A stretch of 64,000 nt of DNA from JAHEJX01 sp041605955 (lineage in GTDB: Bacteria > Actinomycetota > Acidimicrobiia > Spongiisociales > UBA5794). Of this stretch, positions 1-6,655 are shown piece by piece; positions within the stretch are counted from its first letter, which is position 1, and each line of letters begins with the position of its first letter. The DNA lies in the NCBI GenBank assembly GCA_041605955.1, contig JBFIXI010000006.1:36925-100924 (forward strand). The letters are read 5' to 3'. Made by a program: the position numbers and the translations under genes. The notes below the pieces were generated by a model. The model saw only the letters and a list, made by a program, of their open reading frames with translations, did no database searches and was not told the origin of the DNA.

Positions 1-1881
1 CGCGGTATCTGTGGCCGGTGCCAGGTGACCGTTGGCTCGGCTCCAGGCATCCCCCAGTTGCCAGATGCGCTGTCGCCGCCGGGGCCCACCGAGGTGAACT
101 ACCGGGGGCGGCGCCCTTTGGCGGCGGGTCATCGGCTGTCGTGCGCTGCGGAGATTCGCGGCGACGTCGTCATCGACGTGCCCCCCGTCAGCCAGGTGCA
201 CCGCCAAGTGGTGCGCAAGCGTGCCGAGGTTGTCGCCATCGAGATCGACCCCGTGGTGCGACTCCACTACGTCGAGGTGGCCGCGGCGACCTTGACCGAC
301 GCCGGCAGCGACCTGGGGCGCCTGATGACGGCCCTCGAGCAGCAGTGGGAGCTGACCGACCTCGGTTACGACCCGGTGGTGCTCGCCGAGCTGCAGCCGG
401 CGCTGGCCTCCGGCAACCACACCGTCACGGTTGCGGTGCACGACGGGACAACGGTCACCGGAGTGTGGCCCGGCTTCCACGACAAGGCACTGGGGGTTGC
501 CTTCGATGTTGGCTCGACCACCGTGGCCGCCCATCTGTGCGACCTGGCCAGCGGCTCGGTCGTGGCCTCGGCGGGCAGGATGAACCCACAAATCAGGTTC
601 GGCGAGGATCTGATGAGCCGGGTGTCGTACGTGATGATGAATCCGGGAGGCGAGGTGCAGCTCACGGCTGCGGTGCGCAGCGCCATGAACGACCTGATCG
701 GCGAGCTCGTTGCCGAGGCCGGTGGAGTGCGCCGTGACATCCTCGAGCTAACCGTGGTCGGCAACCCGATCATGCACCACCTGGTGCTCGGCATCGACCC
801 GACGCCGCTGGGAACGGCCCCGTTCGCCTTGGCGATCGACCGGGCGGTGCGCGCCCCAGCCGCAACGATCGGGCTCGATGTCCACCCCGGCGCCCGCCTC
901 TACATGCTGCCGTGTATCGCCGGCCACGTCGGCGCCGATGCCGCCGCGGCGGTCCTCTCGGAAGGGCCACATCGCGACGCCGCCGTCCAGCTGCTCGTCG
1001 ACGTGGGAACCAACGCCGAGATCGTGCTCGGCAGCTCGGGGCGAATCATCGCCGCCTCCAGCCCCACCGGCCCCGCCTTCGAGGGTGCCCAGATCTCCAG
1101 CGGCCAGCGGGCGGCTCCCGGCGCCATCGAGCGGGTGCGCGTCGATGCGGAGACGCTCGAGCCCCGGTTCCGAGTCATCGGCAGCGAGCTGTGGTCCGAC
1201 GAGCCCGGCTTCGCCGAGGAGATCGCCACAGGCGGCGTCACCGGAATCTGCGGCTCTGGGATCATCGAGGTCATCGCCGAGCTGTACTTGGCCGGTGTGA
1301 TCAGCCACGACGGGGTCATCGGCGGCGAGCATCCCCGCATCGTCGGCGACGGGCGCACGTTCTCCTACGTGCTCGCCGATGGCGCCGTTACCTCCAGCGG
1401 CGAGCAGATCAGGATCACGCAGAACGATGTGCGCGCCATCCAGCTCGCCAAGGCGGCGCTGTATGCCGGAGTCAAGCTGCTGATGGACCACCTCGGAGTC
1501 GCCGCCGTCGACGAGATCCGGCTGGCCGGGGCGTTCGGCAGCCATATCGACACCAAGTACGCGATGATCCTCGGCCTGATTCCGGATTGCGATCTAGACC
1601 GGGTGTTTGCCGCCGGCAACGCGGCCGGCACGGGCTCCATGATGGCGCTGTTGAGCTCGGCGGCCCGAGCCGAGATCGAGTCGGTAGCGACCGACATCGA
1701 GAAGATCGAGACCGCAACCGAGCCTCGCTTCCAGGAGCTGTTCGTCGCCGCAATGGGGATCCCACACTCCTCCGATGCTTTCCCGAATCTGGCGCGGTCG
1801 GTGCCGCTGCCGGAGCGCACCGCGGCGAAACCTCGGCCCGAGCGGCGGCGGCGGGCCCGTGACGGAGGGAGCACCCCTTGA
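1..1881 (+). CDS. Corrinoid activation protein (RACo-like, 2Fe-2S + ASKHA/DUF4445), 5' truncated by window edge
   Basis: The reading frame is open from base 1, so the true start lies upstream. The first visible residues, RGICGRCQV, are the end of a plant-type 2Fe-2S ferredoxin cluster (two Cys at visible residues 4 and 7), and a later Cys in RLSCAAEIRGDV (about residue 48) matches the fourth ligand. The rest is the long ASKHA-fold DUF4445 region, with glycine-rich phosphate loops such as DVGSTTVAAHL, DVGTNAEI and GICGSGIIEV. Family knowledge: these proteins use ATP to reductively reactivate the Co(II) form of corrinoid methyl carriers. It overlaps the next gene by 4 nt (TTGA), so it belongs to the same transcript as the MttB-type methyltransferase. 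The corrinoid protein itself is not visible and may lie to the left. The C-terminal 30 residues are Arg-rich. Confidence 0.88.
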   Translation, partial: RGICGRCQVTVGSAPGIPQLPDALSPPGPTEVNYRGRRPLAAGHRLSCAAEIRGDVVIDVPPVSQVHRQVVRKRAEVVAIEIDPVVRLHYVEVAAATLTDAGSDLGRLMTALEQQWELTDLGYDPVVLAELQPALASGNHTVTVAVHDGTTVTGVWPGFHDKALGVAFDVGSTTVAAHLCDLASGSVVASAGRMNPQIRFGEDLMSRVSYVMMNPGGEVQLTAAVRSAMNDLIGELVAEAGGVRRDILELTVVGNPIMHHLVLGIDPTPLGTAPFALAIDRAVRAPAATIGLDVHPGARLYMLPCIAGHVGADAAAAVLSEGPHRDAAVQLLVDVGTNAEIVLGSSGRIIAASSPTGPAFEGAQISSGQRAAPGAIERVRVDAETLEPRFRVIGSELWSDEPGFAEEIATGGVTGICGSGIIEVIAELYLAGVISHDGVIGGEHPRIVGDGRTFSYVLADGAVTSSGEQIRITQNDVRAIQLAKAALYAGVKLLMDHLGVAAVDEIRLAGAFGSHIDTKYAMILGLIPDCDLDRVFAAGNAAGTGSMMALLSSAARAEIESVATDIEKIETATEPRFQELFVAAMGIPHSSDAFPNLARSVPLPERTAAKPRPERRRRARDGGSTP

Positions 1882-3416
1882 CGGAACGCAGGGGACGGCG
1901 CGGCGGCGGCCGGGCGGCCCGGCAAGCGGCCCGCACCGCCGCCACGCTCGAGTCGGTCCCATTCCTGACGCGGCAGCTGGCCCCGGTCGAGGTTATGTCG
2001 ACCGAGGGCCTGGAGATCATCGAGCACAACGCCGACACCCTCTTGGAGCAGGTTGGCGTCGAGATCGTCGGATACGACGAGGCTTTGAAGATCTTTGCCG
2101 ATGCCGGCGCCGACGTCACCGACACCCGGGTTCGATTCCCCCGCGGGATGTGTCGCCAGATCATCCAGGCGGCGGCGCCGAAATCGTTCACCCAACACGC
2201 GCGTAACCCGCAGCGGTCTGTCGTGATCGGCGACCCGCACACGGTGCTCGTTCCCGCCTACGGGTCACCGTTCGTGCGCGATCTCGAAGGCGGCCGCCGC
2301 TATGCGACGATCGAAGACTTCAACAACTTCGCCAAGCTGAGCTATATGTCGCCGGCGCTACATCACAACGGGGGGACGCTGTGCGAGCCGGTCGATCTTC
2401 CCGTCAACAAGCGCCATCTCGACATGGTCTACGCCCACATCAAGCACTCCGACAAGCCGTTCATGGGGTCGGTCACCCATCCCGACCGGGCGGCCGACTC
2501 GGTGGAGATGGCGCGTATCGTATTTGGGGCCGACTACATGGAGGAACACACGGTCATCCTCGGCCTGGCCAACGCCAACTCACCGATGTCGTGGGATTTC
2601 AACATGCTGGGGTCGGCCAAGGTGTACGCCGAGGCCAACCAGGCAACGCTGATCACACCCTTCATCCTGGCAGGGGCGATGTCGCCGGTCACCGTCGCCG
2701 CCGCAGCGACTCAGACGTTGGCGGAGGCGCTTGCCGGTCTGGCGTTCACGCAGATCGTGCGACCCGGCGCTCCCGTCATATTCGGGTCGTTCGCCAGCTC
2801 GATGTCGATGCAGTCGGGGGCGCCCACGTTCGGCACTCCAGAGCCGCAGCTCGTCCTCTATACGATGGCGGCTCTGGCACGTCGAGTCGGTGTGCCGTTC
2901 CGGTCCGGCGGCAACTTCACCGCCTCCAAGATCCCCGATGCCCAGGCCGCGTACGAGTCTGCGATCAGCTTCCTGCCCGCCATCCAGGCCGGGGTCAACT
3001 TCCTGCTGCATACCGCCGGATGGCTCGAGGGGGGACTGGCGATGGGCTACGAGAAGTTCGTCATCGACGCCGATCAAGCCTCGATGATGGCGAAGTGGGT
3101 CCAGGGAGTCGCCGTCGACGAGAACGGCCTTGCCCTCCAGTCGATGCTCGACAACGGCCCGGGACAGCACTTCCTCGGCACCGCGCACACCCTGGCCAAC
3201 TTCGAGACGGCTTTCTGGAGCTCGCGGCAGTCCGACAACAACAGCTTCGAGCAGTGGCTCGAGGACGGAGCGAAGGACTCGGTGACGAGAGCCCACGAGA
3301 CTTGGAAGCGAATGCTCGCCGAGTACGAGCCGCCGGCGTTCGACGATGCCAAGGACGAGGAATTGTCTGAGTGGATTGCCGCCAAAAAGGCCTCCGTCCC
3401 CGACAGCGACGTTTAG
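1878..3416 (+). CDS. MttB-family trimethylamine/betaine:corrinoid methyltransferase, non-pyrrolysine
   Basis: The 512-aa protein matches the MttB superfamily TIM barrel in length and motifs (for example MSTEGLEIIEHNADTLLEQ near the N terminus, GSVTHPDRAADS and GLANANSPMSWD in the middle). The start is TTG, chosen because GGAGGGA lies 7 nt upstream and the start overlaps the preceding stop as TTGA. No in-frame TAG occurs, so it is the pyrrolysine-free type, whose characterised members demethylate glycine betaine, proline betaine or carnitine rather than trimethylamine. It would transfer a methyl group from a quaternary or tertiary amine to a cobalamin protein. Flanking genes encode the corrinoid reactivator and a MetF-like reductase, giving a complete route into folate C1. 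The exact substrate cannot be read from sequence. Confidence 0.87.
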   Translation: MTERRGRRGGGRAARQAARTAATLESVPFLTRQLAPVEVMSTEGLEIIEHNADTLLEQVGVEIVGYDEALKIFADAGADVTDTRVRFPRGMCRQIIQAAAPKSFTQHARNPQRSVVIGDPHTVLVPAYGSPFVRDLEGGRRYATIEDFNNFAKLSYMSPALHHNGGTLCEPVDLPVNKRHLDMVYAHIKHSDKPFMGSVTHPDRAADSVEMARIVFGADYMEEHTVILGLANANSPMSWDFNMLGSAKVYAEANQATLITPFILAGAMSPVTVAAAATQTLAEALAGLAFTQIVRPGAPVIFGSFASSMSMQSGAPTFGTPEPQLVLYTMAALARRVGVPFRSGGNFTASKIPDAQAAYESAISFLPAIQAGVNFLLHTAGWLEGGLAMGYEKFVIDADQASMMAKWVQGVAVDENGLALQSMLDNGPGQHFLGTAHTLANFETAFWSSRQSDNNSFEQWLEDGAKDSVTRAHETWKRMLAEYEPPAFDDAKDEELSEWIAAKKASVPDSDV

Positions 3417-3425
3417 GAGACGACA

Positions 3426-4283
3426 GTGTTGTTCAAGCGCAAGGTGGAGGCATCCCCGGCGGGCAAGGCGGCGATCCGGGCGCTGTTGGAAGATCTGACC
3501 TACGAGCTGATCCCGCTGAGCAACGTGCTGCCGCAAGCAGAGTTCCTCCCCACCGGGGCTCGCGTGTCGGTCACCGCCTCGCCTGCCAAGGGCATGCAGG
3601 CGACGGTCGACCTGGCTCTGGAGCTGAGACAGCGCGGCTTCGACGTCGTGCCCCACATTTCGGCCCGCTTGACAGAGGACCGCGCCCAGCTCGAGAGCAT
3701 CATGAAGCAGATCGGCGACGTCGGCATCAAGAAGGCATTCGTCGTGGGCGGCGACGCCGACCCTCCGGGTGAGTACTTCGATGGCCTGTCCGTGCTCGAA
3801 GCCATGGACGAGATCGGTCACGATCTGGAGATCGGCATCCCCGCCTACCCGGAGGGACATCACTTCATTCCCGACGACTCCATCGAGCAGGCCTTGGTCG
3901 ACAAGCAGCCCTACGCCTCGTACATGACTACCCAGATGTGTTTCACCCCGGGCACGATCGCCGACTGGATCACCGGCCAGCGAGCCCGCGGCATCCACCT
4001 TCCCGTGTCGATCGGGATCCCCGGCGTTGCCGAGCTGCGCAAGCTGATCGGTATCTCGGCCCGTATCGGTGTCGGCGACTCGCTGAAGTTCGTCACCAAG
4101 AACACCGGTCTCGTCGGCAAGCTGGTCCGGCCCGGCGGCTACGCCCCCGACGACCTGATCATCGGCTTGTCCGAGACGCTGGTGGACATCGACGCCAACA
4201 TCATCGACTTCCACTGCTACACGTTCAATCAGGTCGAGAGCACGGAAGAGTGGCGGAAGTCCATGCTCGAGTCGCTCGAGTAA
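3426..4283 (+). CDS. MetF-like methylenetetrahydrofolate reductase
   Basis: The 285-aa protein has the MetF TIM-barrel pattern: VPHISAR on strand 3, VVGGDADPPGEY at the flavin/folate pocket and GIPAYPEGH. The start is GTG, with TAGGAGA (overlapping the preceding TAG stop) 5 nt upstream. Family role: interconversion of methyl-THF and methylene-THF using FAD and a nicotinamide. Next to MttB and its activator it most likely oxidises methyl-THF arising from the corrinoid methyl transfer, rather than serving methionine synthesis, although both directions are possible. The gene ends in a run of CGCTCGAGTA repeats that continues past the stop codon. Confidence 0.85.
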   Translation: MLFKRKVEASPAGKAAIRALLEDLTYELIPLSNVLPQAEFLPTGARVSVTASPAKGMQATVDLALELRQRGFDVVPHISARLTEDRAQLESIMKQIGDVGIKKAFVVGGDADPPGEYFDGLSVLEAMDEIGHDLEIGIPAYPEGHHFIPDDSIEQALVDKQPYASYMTTQMCFTPGTIADWITGQRARGIHLPVSIGIPGVAELRKLIGISARIGVGDSLKFVTKNTGLVGKLVRPGGYAPDDLIIGLSETLVDIDANIIDFHCYTFNQVESTEEWRKSMLESLE

Positions 4284-4317
4284 CGCTCGCTCGAGTAGGG
4301 CTGGAGTCGCTCGAGTA
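4269..4317 (+). repeat. Three short copies of CGCTCGAGTA at the end of the metF-like gene
   Basis: The decamer CGCTCGAGTA occurs at 4273-4282, 4288-4297 and 4308-4317. The longer GAGTCGCTCGAGTA occurs at 4269-4282 and 4304-4317, 35 bp apart. The first copy carries the TAA stop; the others would supply further stops in neighbouring frames. It looks like local slippage or duplication at the gene end and has no hairpin large enough to call a terminator. Confidence 0.7.
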
Positions 4318-4380
4318 GGCAAGAACGGGGGCACCCACGCGTGCCGACCCGCAGCGGGTTCCCTGCATTCTCGGCATCGG

Positions 4381-4830
4381 CTACACCCCGATGTCCTCGT
4401 TCCACAGCTCGGGGTGGGAGGCGACGAACTCGTCCATCAGCGCCTTGCACTCGGCGTCGTCGACGATCGTCAGTTCGACACCACGGCTGCGGACGTAGTC
4501 CTCGGGGCCCCGGAACGTGCGGTTCTCGCCGACCACGATGCGCGGAATCCCGTACAGCAAGGCAGCGCCCGAGCACATGTCGCACGGCGACAGCGTGGAG
4601 TACAACGTCGCCCGCTGGTACTGGCCGGCGGGCAGGCGCCCGGCGCTCTCGAGACAATCCATCTCGGCGTGCAGTATCACGCTGTTGCGCTGCACCCGCC
4701 GATTGTGCCCCCGACCGACTATTTCGCCGTCGATGACCAACACCGATCCGATGGGTATCCCGCCGGCGGCGCGACCCCCCTTCGCCTCGTCGATGGCGGC
4801 CTGCAGGAATGGGTCGTCGCTGATGAACAC
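4381..4830 (-). CDS. Cytosine deaminase, yeast Fcy1-like cytidine deaminase fold
   Basis: The 149-aa protein carries the zinc signature of the cytidine deaminase superfamily: HAEMDC (His ligand and catalytic Glu) and TLSPCDMCSGA (PCxxC, two Cys ligands). The stretch through YGIPRIVVGEN and the acidic C terminus ending in EDIGV align by eye with yeast cytosine deaminase far better than with tRNA adenosine deaminase TadA. The expected reaction is cytosine to uracil plus ammonia, though related members act on other ring amines. The start is GTG; the purine run GGGGAG directly abuts it, so the ribosome-binding distance is odd, but the N terminus fits the family length. It is a single gene, followed downstream by the metF-like gene in convergent orientation. 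Confidence 0.82.
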   Translation of the reverse strand: MFISDDPFLQAAIDEAKGGRAAGGIPIGSVLVIDGEIVGRGHNRRVQRNSVILHAEMDCLESAGRLPAGQYQRATLYSTLSPCDMCSGAALLYGIPRIVVGENRTFRGPEDYVRSRGVELTIVDDAECKALMDEFVASHPELWNEDIGV

Positions 4831-4880
4831 CTCCCCAGCAGGAAGAACCTAGCTCCCCGTAGTGATGCACCGCCGCGGCG

Positions 4881-5195
4881 TTAGAAGAGCCAGTCGAGGA
4901 TCCACAGGCTCACCAAGCCTACGCCGATCGTCCATCCGATCGATTTCGTCTTCCACGCCACCGTGATGGCGATGAGCCCGGCGATCAAGCGCAGATTGCC
5001 GAAACTGATGTCGACGGTATCGAACGGAGCCACTACCTCGGGAATGGCGATCGCGGCGATGACCGCAGGCGCCACCAGGCGCAACGGACGCTCCACGTAC
5101 GTGGGGATCTCTCGGCTGCCGAGTATCCCAACGAACGACAGCCGGGTCAGGTAGGTGCCGACGCCCACGATGATCACCACGAGCCAGGGGCTCAT
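4881..5195 (-). CDS. azlD: AzlD family branched-chain amino acid transport protein
   Basis: The 104-aa hydrophobic protein has about four membrane segments and the typical start MSPWLVVIIVGVGTYLTR. The ATG overlaps the azlC stop (ATGA), so the two are translationally coupled. AzlD is the small partner of AzlC, and the pair exports branched-chain amino acids or their analogues in characterised bacteria. A longer open frame continues upstream, but only inside the azlC coding region, so the overlap start is preferred. Confidence 0.85.
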   Translation of the reverse strand: MSPWLVVIIVGVGTYLTRLSFVGILGSREIPTYVERPLRLVAPAVIAAIAIPEVVAPFDTVDISFGNLRLIAGLIAITVAWKTKSIGWTIGVGLVSLWILDWLF

Positions 5196-5899
5196 CGCAA
5201 CGACCTCCACTCGAAGATCGACCCGGCCGCCACCCCGGCCAGCGAAGCAACGATGATGCCGGTCCCATTGGGCAGTTCCAGGCCGGCGACGGCGACCACG
5301 CCACCGACGACGGCGGCAACCGCCGCCGGTCTCGAGGAGATCGCCGGGGCTAGCAGACCGAGGAACACGAGGGCGATGGCGAAGTCCAGCGACCACTCCG
5401 GAGGAACCTGCGCCCCGACGACCAAGCCGACCAGGGTCGCCAGTTGCCATGCCACCCACAACGTGAGCGCCGTGCCGAGGTAGTACCACTTCACGGTGGT
5501 GGCGTCGCTGTCCCGCTCGTAGCGACTAGCCGAGAGCACGAAAGCCTGATCGGTGAGAATGTACGGCAGCCACCAGCGGTCGAGGGGCGTCAGCTTGCTG
5601 AAGTGGGGGGCGATGGCAGCGCTGTACATGGCGTGACGCAAGTTGATCACCAAGGGGGTGGCAACCGCGACGGCAGCGAGCGCTCCCGAGTTCAGCAGCT
5701 CGATCGTTGCGATCTGCGCGGCGCCGGCGAAGATGAGCCACGACGTGGCCCAGCCCACCCAGTTGTCGATCGGGGTGCCGGCCACGGTCACCCCGATGAT
5801 GAGGCCGAACGGCACTGCTCCCAGCAAGATCGGAGACACTGCCTTGACGCCTTCGACAAACCGTTCCCGGGGAGTCGCTACCCGCACTCCTTGCTCCAC
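5192..5899 (-). CDS. azlC: AzlC family branched-chain amino acid exporter, large subunit
   Basis: About 235 aa from the proposed GTG at 5899, with the AzlC opening RERFVEGVKAVSPILLGAVP and several membrane segments. The open frame extends to 6061, but the extra N-terminal residues are Arg/Pro-rich, unlike the family, and the family length is about 230-250 aa. No clear ribosome-binding site decides between the GTG codons near 5890-5899. It forms an operon with azlD, divergent from the cox genes. There is no adjacent Lrp-type regulator. Confidence 0.82.
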   Translation of the reverse strand: MEQGVRVATPRERFVEGVKAVSPILLGAVPFGLIIGVTVAGTPIDNWVGWATSWLIFAGAAQIATIELLNSGALAAVAVATPLVINLRHAMYSAAIAPHFSKLTPLDRWWLPYILTDQAFVLSASRYERDSDATTVKWYYLGTALTLWVAWQLATLVGLVVGAQVPPEWSLDFAIALVFLGLLAPAISSRPAAVAAVVGGVVAVAGLELPNGTGIIVASLAGVAAGSIFEWRSLR

Positions 5900-6069
5900 A
5901 TCTGAGAGAACACCGAATCGGTCGGGGTGGTTGCACGCGACCGGCCGCCGGAGGCTAGCCCCAGTGCGCGGACCTCCGGCCCTACGCTCACACCGGTGCA
6001 CCGAGATTGCCGCGCGTGACGCCGCGGCCGGCGGGTTGTTGCCGGTGGTGGCGCCCGTCACCCCCCCTT

Positions 6070-6097
6070 TTTGCTCGACATGGGGCGATGCCTATTC
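6070..6097 (+). promoter_or_regulatory. Candidate promoter of the cox-like operon
   Basis: TTGCTC (6070-6075), a 16-nt spacer and TATTCA (6092-6097) resemble a vegetative -35/-10 pair about 46 nt before the coxS ATG. The perfect 10-bp palindrome TTGGCGCCAA (6103-6112) lies just downstream of the -10, where a repressor could bind. The rest of the intergenic region between azlC and coxS shows only GC-rich sequence. Both are pattern matches only. Confidence 0.4.
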
Positions 6098-6142
6098 ACT
6101 AACTTGGCGCCAATCGAATCTCCCGACACGAAAGGGGTGTGA

Positions 6143-6655
6143 ATGCAGGTAAGCATGACCGTGAACGGGAGGGACGTCAGCGGGGACGTTGAACCACGGA
6201 CGCTGCTCGTTCACTTCATTCGAGAGAACCTGCGACTTACGGGCACGCACGTCGGGTGTGAGACGAGCTACTGCGGCGCATGCACCATCCACGTGAATGG
6301 CACGCCCGTCAAATCGTGCACCATGCTGGCGGTGCAAGCCGACGGCGCCGACGTCACGACCATCGAGGGCCTGGCCGACGGCCAAACCCTTCATCCGGTC
6401 CAAGAGGGCTTCTGGGAGCGCCACGGCCTGCAATGTGGGTTCTGCACCCCGGGAATGATCATGTCGGCGGCCGCGCTGCTCGCCGAGAACGACAATCCCT
6501 CGGAGGACGAGATCCGCCACGGCATCGAAGGCAACTTGTGCCGCTGCACCGGCTACCACAACATCGTGCGAGCCGTCGAATACGCCGGCGCCAAGATGCG
6601 GGGTGAGGAGCCGGCGCCGCCCGACTGGACGCTCGACTTCGAGGGGGTCTCATGA
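6143..6655 (+). CDS. CO dehydrogenase-like small subunit, two [2Fe-2S] clusters (CoxS family)
   Basis: The 170-aa protein has an N-terminal plant-type ferredoxin domain (GCETSYCGACTIHVNG, plus a further Cys in VKSCTMLA) and a C-terminal four-helix domain with CGFCTPG and CRCTGY. These are the two cluster sites of the molybdenum hydroxylase small subunit. AAAGGGGTG lies a few bases before the ATG. It passes electrons from the Mo site of the large subunit to the FAD subunit. It overlaps the large subunit gene by 4 nt (ATGA). Confidence 0.93.
   Translation: MQVSMTVNGRDVSGDVEPRTLLVHFIRENLRLTGTHVGCETSYCGACTIHVNGTPVKSCTMLAVQADGADVTTIEGLADGQTLHPVQEGFWERHGLQCGFCTPGMIMSAAALLAENDNPSEDEIRHGIEGNLCRCTGYHNIVRAVEYAGAKMRGEEPAPPDWTLDFEGVS

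Noticed and set aside
2124..2145. T-arm-like GGTTCGATTCC inside the MttB gene, hinting at a tRNA
   Set aside because: It lies in frame within a well-conserved coding region and no acceptor, D-arm or anticodon stem can be built around it.
2580..4334. Long antisense open frame (584 codons) across the MttB and MetF genes
   Set aside because: High GC makes antisense frames long; its translation is His/Asp/Arg-rich without any domain and both sense genes are clear.
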